Source of the DNA: Bacillota bacterium
GTDB lineage: Bacteria > Bacillota > Clostridia > Oscillospirales > Ruminococcaceae
Length of the DNA stretch: 48,617 bases
NCBI GenBank assembly: GCA_023415575.1
Contig: JAEZKF010000019.1
Span: 1 to 48,617, forward strand
Direction of reading: 5' to 3'
Part shown: positions 26,201-33,767 of the stretch, piece after piece
How positions within the stretch are numbered: the stretch's first letter is position 1
How the letters are laid out: each line of letters begins with the position of its first letter
The notes under the pieces: generated by a model
The model's database searches: none
What the model was told of the DNA's origin: nothing
Seen by the model: only the letters and a program-made list of their open reading frames with translations
Position numbers and translations under genes: made by a program

Positions 26201-28269
26201 TTTGTAGTGATATTAATGCGATTGCTAAAGCCGTCCTTCTCCCGCTTTGTGGTCAGCATAATGTCGCGCGGAAAGACGATAGCGTCAGCTGATAGGAAGT
26301 ACTGCTGGTCTTCAAGACCTGAGGAATTAAAATACACATACTCAGTGAAGGGCGCCCATTTGGTGAGGTCGTCATAAAACCGCCCATCCTCGTTGATGCG
26401 CTGAACGGCAGTACCGGACTGGTCGGTTACAAGCTCAAAGCTTTCGTCTTGTATACTCATATTAAATTCCATACCGGGCACCGGGTCGCCGCTAAAGAAT
26501 TTGGACGAAACCGTATAAAGCATCGGTTCATCAGCGGTGTAAATCTCCTTGTCGGTCGAGGCGGTAATGCTGTATAGCGGCTTTTCATACTCATAGACGT
26601 TAATATAAGTCGAGTAGTATTTGGTGTCTTTGTCATCCACAAGGATTAGATTATACCATCCGCTTACAAGGGACTCAAACGAAATCTTGGCGGTAAAGCC
26701 CCCGTTTGGCTGTAGGGCAACGGGTACCTCGTCGATGGTGACATCGGTGTATTCGCCTTGTACGTATGTATGGTGCGTCAGCCGCAGTTTAAGCGACTCG
26801 GGCAGCGGCACACCGCTTTTTCGGGGAGCAATTTTGCCCCACATATTCACCGTGTCGGTGGGCTGATAGAGCTCGCGGTCCTTAAAGCCAAAGGAATAAT
26901 AAAGATACTCCGCATCGGTCTCTTCCTTTTCCATGAGGGGGATTTGCTCGACATACTCGTTTTCGGAATCTACCTTGACAAACAGGTATCCTTCCTTCAT
27001 GTCGCCCGTTTCAAATTGGGCTATGCCCTTTGCGTCAGTGGTTGTACTAAGTATCGGGGTAGCCGAGCCATCCTTTAAAAACCCGACGGTCGCACCCGAA
27101 ATGCTCTGCCCGACCGCCGCGTCATTGAGCCATATGAGGGTTTGCCCGTTTAGCGACTGGGTATACACCGACACGTTGCTAATCTGCAGCAGCTTTTGTA
27201 TGACGTGTCCATTTCCCTGTTTATCCTTGGCTGTTATATTTACGGCATACCAGCCCTTAGGCAAGGTTTCGGGAAACACGACATATTTTGAGTACCATTC
27301 GTCGCCGAAAAGCTCGGTGTTAAACGAAACATAGTGGGTAAGGGCATCCTCACTGCAGCGGTAGAAATCGATGTTTCCGCCGTTGCTGATATAGGCCTCC
27401 CGCTCCATGATAGCCCGCATATAGGACTCGCTGCCCGAAAAACGGTAGACTGACACCGCAACACCGGTATCGACGGGGATAGTATAGTCGTCGTTTATTG
27501 CCACACCAAGCTGAATGACAGGCACATCCTCCGGCAAAAAGGTCTCGCTGTAGTTGCCGTATAAATAAATGGGATTGCCCCTTGATGCGCCGTAATCACG
27601 ACCCATAGTGGTAAATGACAGGACATAATCCTCGGCTAGGATGTCGCCCAAGGGGCTTTTCAGGCCCTTCTTCACCGTGACAGTATAGCGGGTATAAGGC
27701 TCAAAAGAGATAGCGGGATAGATGGTAGCCTTCTTGCCGCTCGTCTGGGTATAATACTCAACAGGAGGGTTAATCTCGACATAATCGCCCAGCTCAACAC
27801 CGGGGTGGGAGAATTTAATCTCAATACCGGCCCGGCAGTACACATCCGTCGCATCAGGTGCGGGGTTTGCGTATAGAACAGCAAACGGTCGCTTGCTCTG
27901 AAACGCCCATGTGCGGCTTGCATCCTGTGCGGTATAGGTAAATACATACACCGTATTGGGGGTAAGGGGCTCATCCGGCTTGATGAAAAATCCGTCGTCG
28001 GTTTCGGATAGGTCATATTCGATGTCTGGCTCTATCGTAAGCGCCTTTTCAAGGTCACGCTTGGATAGCCTTGTCGCCGAGCGCAGGTAAAAGCCCGAGT
28101 CGTAGGCAACACCCCCCTCATCCTCGGTTTGCGGAGTGATGCTGATTCCCGCAAGCAGGGTTTGCGTCTGCTCAATCTGCTGTGGCGAACAGCTTGAAAG
28201 GTAAGGCAAAATAAGCGTCAGGCACACAAACAGTGCCAATACCCTGCGCAGCATCACAAGATGTTTCAT
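23206..28269 (-). CDS. Alpha-2-macroglobulin-like giant lipoprotein without thioester motif
   Basis: About 1687 residues. It has a signal segment ending in a lipobox (LSSC, lipidated Cys27), so it is anchored on the outer face of the membrane. Next comes a bacterial Ig-like domain (about 120-220), a series of MG-type beta domains, an unusual Gly/Asp/Glu stretch at about residues 1010-1025 in the position of the bait region, the A2M core (TTLPLFVSP segment) and a helical thioester-type domain. The CxEQ thioester is absent: the corresponding place reads LEHLAIQYGDRADQ. Family proteins trap proteases; a thioester-less one must work non-covalently or play a structural role. ATG 28269 is the chosen start, weakly supported. 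Confidence 0.9.
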   Translation of the reverse strand: MKHLVMLRRVLALFVCLTLILPYLSSCSPQQIEQTQTLLAGISITPQTEDEGGVAYDSGFYLRSATRLSKRDLEKALTIEPDIEYDLSETDDGFFIKPDEPLTPNTVYVFTYTAQDASRTWAFQSKRPFAVLYANPAPDATDVYCRAGIEIKFSHPGVELGDYVEINPPVEYYTQTSGKKATIYPAISFEPYTRYTVTVKKGLKSPLGDILAEDYVLSFTTMGRDYGASRGNPIYLYGNYSETFLPEDVPVIQLGVAINDDYTIPVDTGVAVSVYRFSGSESYMRAIMEREAYISNGGNIDFYRCSEDALTHYVSFNTELFGDEWYSKYVVFPETLPKGWYAVNITAKDKQGNGHVIQKLLQISNVSVYTQSLNGQTLIWLNDAAVGQSISGATVGFLKDGSATPILSTTTDAKGIAQFETGDMKEGYLFVKVDSENEYVEQIPLMEKEETDAEYLYYSFGFKDRELYQPTDTVNMWGKIAPRKSGVPLPESLKLRLTHHTYVQGEYTDVTIDEVPVALQPNGGFTAKISFESLVSGWYNLILVDDKDTKYYSTYINVYEYEKPLYSITASTDKEIYTADEPMLYTVSSKFFSGDPVPGMEFNMSIQDESFELVTDQSGTAVQRINEDGRFYDDLTKWAPFTEYVYFNSSGLEDQQYFLSADAIVFPRDIMLTTKREKDGFSNRINITTNRIDTSGLITQQDVYRNYPENFRGEAVNIPVEVSIYRVDYIKELFDTYYNPVEKKSVPVYKYYTQETLEKKYTIVTTNGKAVVSDLPNPTSSDQYYRIEFAYRDSKGRATAVSDYIDYYQDIFRSSNAVKSYRFANDKPQTGLFPGWYNIYYGDSATYALGETVNIKLLENTKPAEVQGTVLYTLNQDSILKADVTDKGTISFTLSKEHMPNINLIGAYFDGKHVYNIQYCSVEFDPSERALNVKASTDKQKYRPKDRVTLELTTTDANGTPVSADVAVSVVDEALFILAPQEVDPLGTLYQYVYYPFPTTFTSYKQYNFSTFYEGGGGGGGDGGGEDSSEDLRDNFLDTAAFITTKTDKNGKATVTFTLPDNLTSWRITTAAITENLHAGSRLVNVTTTLPLFVSPIYNTTYIEGDAVCFGLRAYGDKASGGEEIQYTVTVTGKGNRKETQIKTVSSGTDMASFDFGKLAAGEYKVKFSAQAGNDSDAVEYAFTVKESALEMALTREIAPNEASSIKAQKYPVWLGFYDKQYAEYIKTLEHLAIQYGDRADQRTAVTVAANLLKKYAESDDLVSNLILPETDFSDYQQSKGGVRVYSYNEADVQLTARMAVAAPELYNRATMISYLDETTNIGWYDQVDQCAAIMGLAALKQPVLTDAKAMLKRAYSLSHLEILYLSLALAYLGDTDGAVKAYRTHIAPFITQDEYWAYFDTTKITGDGNSDDTKLTVTGSNLQHTALVMLLAQKTGCADVDALLRYVRENSSYDFSTLLEQTAYINHFMPKYTDTAVVRYNHGLVPTTLELKKGGVRYVPFNKNQLAKANITTINGDIGISATYTGYPDATASEASSQITLTKTITNPDGGPVRLGDSARVMLTVILGENAPAGLYSISEWIPSSLRYQRYDDKFNSIWLDAHEGQRLTMSFYYDPDVSKAGSVPPTPKNTFSFTYYARCVTEGDSAVDRTYVMHSASGACASTPKATLTIGENEQVINLSSRQKQ

Positions 28270-28301
28270 CCCCAAATCACCATTTCCCTTCTGTTACGCT
28301 T

Positions 28302-28332
28302 GTGCCGCGCTTTGGTTGTGATTGCGCGGCAC
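28302..28332 (-). promoter_or_regulatory. Hairpin in the leader of the macroglobulin gene
   Basis: GTGCCGCGC and GCGCGGCAC form a perfect 9-bp stem with a 13-base loop, 33 bases upstream of the start codon. There is no U-tract. It may be an operator or a transcript stabiliser. Confidence 0.4.
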
Positions 28333-28395
28333 GACATAGTAAAAATTATCCAGATAAGTAGTGCTTACTTTTCGCCCTTTTACTTCATTACTATG

Positions 28396-28423
28396 CAAAA
28401 AACGGACGGGAAAACCCGTCCGT
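28396..28423 (-). terminator. Terminator of the WG-repeat gene
   Basis: ACGGACGGG pairs with CCCGTCCGT around a TTTT loop and is followed on the minus strand by six T. It separates the WG-repeat gene from the macroglobulin gene. Confidence 0.88.
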
Positions 28424-28430
28424 ATGGTAT

Positions 28431-30206
28431 CTACCGCTTGATAACCGCAAGGTACCCCCATAGGCCGTACTCCTTGACCGGGATGCGGTTTTGAGAGCAG
28501 ATACCGCCCTCCTCAAACCGGGCGTCGCACAGGTACTGCCCTGCAAGATTGATATAAGAAGTAGCATGGCTTAGGTGGGTTACTTTTGCAACCCCTTCGT
28601 GAAATTCATCTGCCTGCAAAAACTGGGGCGGGATTGCTATGCGGCCTGTTGTATCGATATAGCCCCACATCTCATCCCGCAAAAAGGCGCAAAGCCCCTG
28701 CGAGAAATCCCCCACCTGCGCATACTGGTTCGGAATGACCAAATCTCCGGTGTGGTCAATAAATCCGTATAGCCCGTCTACGGCTACAGCTGCAAGCCCG
28801 CCTTTAAAATCGCGGGCATCCTCCCATACCCCGTCGCCGACCTGCCAGCCCATGGGGTTGATAAAGAGGTAGCCATCCATGGAGCTGACTCGGGCAATAC
28901 CGTTTGCAAAATCATACGCCTCTGTGTACTCCGGCACAATGACCGTCCGCCCTGCGGTGTCGATATAGCCCCATAGGCCGCGCAGTTTTACTGCAGCAAG
29001 GCCCTCATGGAAGGGGCGAACCTCCTCGTAGGCAGGCTCAACGGCCCATGCGCCCGAACGGTCGACAAAGCCCCACTTCTTGCCCTGCCTTGCGGCGGCA
29101 AACAGGCCCGAGAATTCCCAAATCTCGTCCAGCCCCTCGCTGAGCACCGCTCCCCGAGGGGTGATGACATACCACAGGCCCTCCGTCATAGCCGCAGCCC
29201 GTCCCTCATAAAACGCCGTGACCTGCTCATACTGCGGGCTAACCTGCTCATTTCCCTGCATATCTATGTAGCCCCATATGCCACCGCGCTTGACGGCACA
29301 CAGGGAGTCGGAAAAGCCAAGCATCTCATCATAAATGGGCGGGCATATCCACTCGCCCGTGTGGTCGATGATGCCCCAAAGCCCGTTTTTGCGCACGCAG
29401 GCAAGACCGTTCTCATACGGACGCGCCTCCTCATACTCGGCGGTAAGGGCCGTTATGGTGTCTTCTGCAAACCCTGCGGGCAGAATCTCCTCTGCGTCAA
29501 CCTGGGGGCTTTGTGCAGTACCGCTGCCGTCCGAATACCGTGGGTTGGTGCCGAAGGTGTATTCGGTGACGATTTTTCTTAGGCGGTCGTCAAGTGTATT
29601 CTCATAACCGGACTGGGCTGCGGCAAAGGCCTTTGCGTCATTGCCCATCGCCTGATGGGCAACTACAAGCTGGTAGTAGACCTCGGGGTTGTCGGCATCG
29701 AGTATCAAAAGCCGGTCAAGCGTTGCGATTGCTCCCTCGTAGTTTTGCGCCGCAATTGCCTTTACGGCGTAGTTAAACAAGATGGTGGGGTTCCCGGTCG
29801 CCTGCCTAAAGGAGACCGCAAAGGCAAGCAGGGCAATCGTAAATAAAGCGGCACAAAGCCGGAATATGCGCGGGGCAGCGTTTTGCCGCATACAGGGCCC
29901 CTCAAGCAAGAGCAGGTCGCGCAGGGTGATAGGGTCAGGCCTTTTATTCTGCGGCTCTAAGATGACCGGTTCGCGGTCCTCGAGATAGGCGCGTTCTTCC
30001 TCTAACAGCTGTTCGGGGGATTTTTCTTCGGTCAACAGGGGCGCGTACTCGTGTACGAGCACATCGGCTGCACTCACACGGATAACCGCATCCTCCATAG
30101 CGGTATCCTTCTTGCGGCGTGACCGTTTGTCGTTTTTCTCACCGCACTTTGGGCAGACTGCCTCTCCCTTTTGCAGGGGTGCGAAGCATTTTGCGCACCG
30201 CTTCAT
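28431..30206 (-). CDS. Zinc-ribbon, TPR and WG-repeat membrane protein
   Basis: A 591-residue protein. It begins with a zinc ribbon (Cys4, Cys7, Cys18, Cys21), then an acidic cytoplasmic stretch, one membrane helix at about 115-137, a tetratricopeptide-like segment (about 150-215) and eight or nine WG repeats of the type LWGYIDTTGR filling the rest, outside the cell. WG repeats form beta-propeller-like or solenoid surfaces for protein or glycan contact. The order (cytoplasmic zinc ribbon, helix, external repeats) suggests a surface binding protein. No specific partner can be named; the macroglobulin gene follows but has its own unit. Confidence 0.88.
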   Translation of the reverse strand: MKRCAKCFAPLQKGEAVCPKCGEKNDKRSRRKKDTAMEDAVIRVSAADVLVHEYAPLLTEEKSPEQLLEEERAYLEDREPVILEPQNKRPDPITLRDLLLLEGPCMRQNAAPRIFRLCAALFTIALLAFAVSFRQATGNPTILFNYAVKAIAAQNYEGAIATLDRLLILDADNPEVYYQLVVAHQAMGNDAKAFAAAQSGYENTLDDRLRKIVTEYTFGTNPRYSDGSGTAQSPQVDAEEILPAGFAEDTITALTAEYEEARPYENGLACVRKNGLWGIIDHTGEWICPPIYDEMLGFSDSLCAVKRGGIWGYIDMQGNEQVSPQYEQVTAFYEGRAAAMTEGLWYVITPRGAVLSEGLDEIWEFSGLFAAARQGKKWGFVDRSGAWAVEPAYEEVRPFHEGLAAVKLRGLWGYIDTAGRTVIVPEYTEAYDFANGIARVSSMDGYLFINPMGWQVGDGVWEDARDFKGGLAAVAVDGLYGFIDHTGDLVIPNQYAQVGDFSQGLCAFLRDEMWGYIDTTGRIAIPPQFLQADEFHEGVAKVTHLSHATSYINLAGQYLCDARFEEGGICSQNRIPVKEYGLWGYLAVIKR

Positions 30207-30473
30207 CCCTTATTCCCCCCTTTTAGGCTAGCTGTATATTGCTACCATTATAGCACAACACCGCAAGAATGGACAGGATTCATCTCCTCCTGTCTTTAAA
30301 GAGGCACGCAAAAATGAAGCAATGATGACTGAAGTCCTGCAAAAAGATCCGAAAAAACTACTATTTTATGGGTTAAAATAGGGGTTTTAGGATGTAAATT
30401 GAAATAATTCTTGATTTCATCCTTCTTTTCAAGTAATCTAAAAATAATAAGAATGATTGCGGGCGGTGACGGT

Positions 30474-31043
30474 ATGCTTAGTCATTCGGGCACGATACGA
30501 ATCGAGAGCGAGCATCTGATTTTGCGCAGATTTCGCATGGAGGATGTTTCCGCTATATTCTACAACTGGACAAACGACCCGCAGGTCAGCCTTTTTATGC
30601 GGTCAAAGCCCCATAAAACCATGCAGGAAACCCGCGAGCTGGTTGAAAAATGGATGTCACAGTACTCCAACCCGTCCTTTTACCGGTGGGGCATCGAGCT
30701 AAAATCGGATGGCTCCTTGGTGGGGGCAATCAGGCTTACTACCGTAAATGAGGGGGACTCCTGCGCTGATGTAGGCTACTGCATCGGGCGGCGGTATTGG
30801 GGGCAGGGCATTGCCACCGAGGCGCTGAGTGCTGTTATCTACTTTGCCTTTGAGCGGGTGGGTTATAACCGGGTAGAGGCCTACCACGCTGCCGAAAACC
30901 CCGCATCGGGCCGCGTGATGGAAAAGGCCGGCATGCGCTACGAGGGCTTTGCACGGCAAAAATACTGCTCCAACCGCGGCTTTGAGGATTGCCGCATGTA
31001 TGCAATACTCAAAGGCGACCTACCTAGTGAAACCGAGATCTGA
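30474..31043 (+). CDS. GNAT family acetyltransferase (RimJ/RimL type)
   Basis: About 189 residues; the LILRRFRMEDVSAIFYNWTNDPQV start, the GYCIGRRYWGQGIATEAL acetyl-CoA loop and the VEAYHAAENPASGRVMEKAGM end are those of the RimJ/RimL-like group, which acetylates protein N-termini or small molecules. ATG 30474 is preferred (weak GGCGGTGA upstream); ATG 30453 is in frame. A possible promoter, TTGATT, 17 bases, TAATCT, lies around 30411-30440. Confidence 0.88.
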   Translation: MLSHSGTIRIESEHLILRRFRMEDVSAIFYNWTNDPQVSLFMRSKPHKTMQETRELVEKWMSQYSNPSFYRWGIELKSDGSLVGAIRLTTVNEGDSCADVGYCIGRRYWGQGIATEALSAVIYFAFERVGYNRVEAYHAAENPASGRVMEKAGMRYEGFARQKYCSNRGFEDCRMYAILKGDLPSETEI

Positions 31044-31087
31044 ACATAGGCTGTCATAACACTATGGCAGCACAGAAAGGAACTGTT

Positions 31088-31576
31088 ATGACCTTATACA
31101 TCAGGCAAAAGCTCTTTTCCATCGGCGATAAATTCAACATTACAGATGTTCACGGCAACAACATCTTTGAGGTGCAGGGGCGGATATTCACCATCGGTGC
31201 AAAGCTGCATCTATTTGATATGCAGGGGCGGGAGCTATACTATGTAGAGCAGAAGCTCTTTCGCTTTTTGCCCCAGTATTATATCTATGAGCAGGGCCGT
31301 CAGTGTGCGGTGGTTAATCGCGAGTTTACCTTTTTCAGACCGCGACTATCCGTTTCCAGCAGCTACGGTGATATTTCCATAGACGGCGACTTCTTCAGCA
31401 TGAACTTCTCCCTGTTTCTAAACGGAGGGCTTATCGGCTCAATCTCGAAGGAGTGGTTTTCCTTCACCGATTTTTATCGCTTAGACATCCCCGATGGCGC
31501 CAATGCCGCATTTTTCTGTGCGCTGGTTATCGCCATTGATAACTGCCTGCACAACGGCGACCAATCGGGAAGATAA
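31088..31576 (+). CDS. LURP-one-related (tubby C2-like) protein
   Basis: About 162 residues with the LOR/YxjI beta-barrel pattern: repeated strands ending in GNNIFEVQGRIF, GRELYYVEQKLF and a long C-terminal hydrophobic helix (AAFFCALVIAIDNCL), as in tubby-like proteins. Function is unknown; relatives bind membrane or phospholipid. ATG 31088 with GAAAGGA about 6 bases upstream is the start. It lies 44 bases after the GNAT gene and 22 bases before aroE. Confidence 0.88.
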   Translation: MTLYIRQKLFSIGDKFNITDVHGNNIFEVQGRIFTIGAKLHLFDMQGRELYYVEQKLFRFLPQYYIYEQGRQCAVVNREFTFFRPRLSVSSSYGDISIDGDFFSMNFSLFLNGGLIGSISKEWFSFTDFYRLDIPDGANAAFFCALVIAIDNCLHNGDQSGR

Positions 31577-31598
31577 ATTTGCGAAAGGGGTATGTACT

Positions 31599-32432
31599 TT
31601 GAGCAAGTTACGTTATGCGGTGCTTGGGTATCCGCTAGAGCATACGCTTTCGCCCCAACTGCATCAGCGCCTGTTTAAAATAAGCGGAGTGGACGCCGAG
31701 TATGACAAGCTGGAGCTTAGTCCGGAAGAGTTCCGCACCCGTGTGGACGAGCTGTTTACCCTAAACGGCTTTAATATCACCATGCCATACAAGCAGCGCA
31801 TCATTCCTTATTTGGAGGGCGCTACGGAAGAGGCACTGCGCTTTCAGGCGATTAATACTGTGCTCGTGCACAGTCCCGGCAGGGGAATCGGCCACAACAC
31901 CGATATTGCGGGGGTTATCAAGAGCTTTGAGATGCTGGGCGCATCCTTCCGCTCCCATATATGTATTGCAGGAGCGGGTGCAACAGCCCGTATGATTGCA
32001 AGCGAAGTGGTACGGCGCGGCGGACGGGTGACACTTGCCGTGCGCGAAGGCTCGCTTGAAAAGGGCGAGATGCTCGCGCGTGCAGTGCAGCGTCTTTCTG
32101 CCCAGCCCTGTGTTTCGGTGCGTACTTTGGATAGCCTGGAGGAGTCCTACGCTATGCTTATCAATGCCACCCCGTGCGGGATGTACCCGAACGTAAACGC
32201 CTGCCCCTTCCCCGATGCTGTGATTGAAAAGTCGGACGCGGTGTTTGATTTAATCTATAACCCCGAAAACACCCTGCTGCTTAGTAAGGCACGGGCGATG
32301 GGCAAGCCTGCCCTTGGCGGCATCTTTATGCTTGCATGGCAGGCGGCAGAGGCGCACGAATTTTGGTACGGGGCTAACTTCACATATGAACAGATTCAGC
32401 GCGTTGTTGACGAACTGCGCCAAATCCTGTAG
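31599..32432 (+). CDS. aroE: Shikimate dehydrogenase
   Basis: About 277 residues. N-terminal substrate domain with YPLEHTLSPQLHQRLF, the conserved Lys in NITMPYKQRI and the Asp in GHNTDIAGV; C-terminal Rossmann domain with CIAGAGATARM. It reduces 3-dehydroshikimate to shikimate with NADPH. TTG 31599 is the start, with AAAGGGG ten bases upstream; the longer in-frame extension would overlap the LURP gene. It feeds the kinase encoded 59 bases downstream. Confidence 0.93.
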   Translation: MSKLRYAVLGYPLEHTLSPQLHQRLFKISGVDAEYDKLELSPEEFRTRVDELFTLNGFNITMPYKQRIIPYLEGATEEALRFQAINTVLVHSPGRGIGHNTDIAGVIKSFEMLGASFRSHICIAGAGATARMIASEVVRRGGRVTLAVREGSLEKGEMLARAVQRLSAQPCVSVRTLDSLEESYAMLINATPCGMYPNVNACPFPDAVIEKSDAVFDLIYNPENTLLLSKARAMGKPALGGIFMLAWQAAEAHEFWYGANFTYEQIQRVVDELRQIL

Positions 32433-32491
32433 AATAATAATTGCTGTAAATATAGTAAACAAGGCTATTATTGTAAAGGACGTGCTGCGTT

Positions 32492-32998
32492 GTGAAGGAC
32501 AACCGTATCCTGCTGACCGGCTTTATGGGCAGCGGGAAAAGCACCATTGGTCGCGCATTATCCGTCCGGCTTGGCTACCCGTTTGTGGACACCGATGCCC
32601 TGATTGAAGAGATGGAGGGCATGACCATCACCGAGATATTCCACAAATATGGCGAACCGCATTTCCGCACGCTGGAGCATCGCCTTACATACGAGCTGAC
32701 CAAACAGGATTCGCTTGTGGTATCAAGCGGCGGCGGGTTTATTTTGACCAATGCCGTGTATCAGCTCGCTTCTTCTAACTTTACCATCGTGTATCTCGAT
32801 ACCCCGTTTGAGATGTGCCTATCCCGCATCAAGAAGGAGGACACCCGGCCCCTTGCGCAGGGTAAAAGCGACAAGGAGCTTTTTAACCTATACAACAAGC
32901 GCAAGGATATCTATCAGGTGCGGTGTGACTTTTCGGTGGATGCTTCTCAGTTTTTGCTGTCGGACATCGTAAACGACATCGTAGAGGGGCTTCGGTAA
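32492..32998 (+). CDS. aroK: Shikimate kinase
   Basis: A 168-residue kinase with P-loop GFMGSGKSTIGRAL, the DTDALIE shikimate-binding Asp, and the SSGGGFIL glycine-rich segment. It phosphorylates shikimate at O3. Start GTG 32492, with AAAGGACG upstream. A perfect-stem terminator follows at 33023-33052, so the transcript ends here. The remaining shikimate steps are not in the window except the first (aroF). Confidence 0.94.
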   Translation: MKDNRILLTGFMGSGKSTIGRALSVRLGYPFVDTDALIEEMEGMTITEIFHKYGEPHFRTLEHRLTYELTKQDSLVVSSGGGFILTNAVYQLASSNFTIVYLDTPFEMCLSRIKKEDTRPLAQGKSDKELFNLYNKRKDIYQVRCDFSVDASQFLLSDIVNDIVEGLR

Positions 32999-33022
32999 CC
33001 TGCCATCCAAATAATTGAAGAT

Positions 33023-33052
33023 AGACCGCGGAGAAATCTTCGCGGTCTTTGT
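33023..33052 (+). terminator. Terminator after aroK
   Basis: AGACCGCG (33023-33030) pairs with CGCGGTCT (33041-33048), followed by TTTGTATTT. Confidence 0.85.
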
Positions 33053-33084
33053 ATTTAATTAGAGTTTACTCAAAGGATTATTCG

Positions 33085-33113
33085 TTGCGCAAAAGAGGGC
33101 GATATGCTAAAAT
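33085..33113 (+). promoter_or_regulatory. Promoter of the dCMP-deaminase-family gene
   Basis: TTGCGC (33085-33090), a 17-base spacer and TAAAAT (33108-33113) preceded by TGC, an extended -10. Confidence 0.65.
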
Positions 33114-33164
33114 TGTTACAAATAGAGCTTTTATGGCGACTTTGTAAAGAAAAGAGGTAGCGTT

Positions 33165-33647
33165 ATGGCAAAACGCAAGGATTATCTGTCGTGGGATGAG
33201 TATTTCATGGGCATTGCGTGCATCTCTGCCTTGCGCAGCAAGGACCCTTCCACCCAGGTGGGATGCTGCATCGTCAGCGACCAAAACCGCATCGCCACCG
33301 TAGGCTATAACGGTATGCCCCACGGCTGCTCGGACGACGAATACCCCTGGGACCGAGACGGCGACCCGCTGGATACCAAATACGTCTACGTCTGCCACGC
33401 GGAGCTAAACGCCATCCTCAGCTATATCGGCGGAAGCCTGCAGGGCTTTAAGCTGTACACCACCCTCTTTCCCTGCAACGAGTGCACCAAGGCGATTATC
33501 CAAAAGGGCATAAAGGAGATTGTCTACATGGAGGACAAGTACCCGGACAGCCCCGGCGTAATGGCCGCAAAGCGTATGCTCGTCTCCGCAGGCGTTGCCT
33601 ACCGCCAGTACGTCCCCGCCGGCAAGAGCGTGACGATTGGTCTGTAA
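33165..33647 (+). CDS. dCMP deaminase family protein
   Basis: A 160-residue zinc-dependent deaminase: CHAELNAIL provides the zinc His and catalytic Glu, and PCNEC the two zinc cysteines. Relatives include ComEB and dCMP deaminase, which turns dCMP into dUMP for thymidylate synthesis. Start ATG 33165, after GAGGT. It forms its own unit between two strong terminators. Confidence 0.9.
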   Translation: MAKRKDYLSWDEYFMGIACISALRSKDPSTQVGCCIVSDQNRIATVGYNGMPHGCSDDEYPWDRDGDPLDTKYVYVCHAELNAILSYIGGSLQGFKLYTTLFPCNECTKAIIQKGIKEIVYMEDKYPDSPGVMAAKRMLVSAGVAYRQYVPAGKSVTIGL

Positions 33648-33667
33648 TGATACATATATAAATGATG

Positions 33668-33703
33668 AACCGGTGAGGCTCAGGAGAGCTTCACCGGTTT
33701 TTT
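33668..33703 (+). terminator. Terminator after the deaminase gene
   Basis: AACCGGTGA(G)GCTC pairs with GAGC(T)TCACCGGTT around an AGGA tetraloop, followed by TTTTTT. It marks the edge of the AT-rich defence gene island. Confidence 0.9.
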
Positions 33704-33767
33704 GTGGGGAGTAGATATAAAGAAAAAGCGCTTTTTATAGTATTGTATCAATGGTTAATAATTATGA

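Noticed and set aside
31494..31598. 35-codon N-terminal extension of aroE
   Set aside because: It overlaps the LURP-like gene and lacks homology; TTG 31599 has a proper ribosome site and matches the family start.
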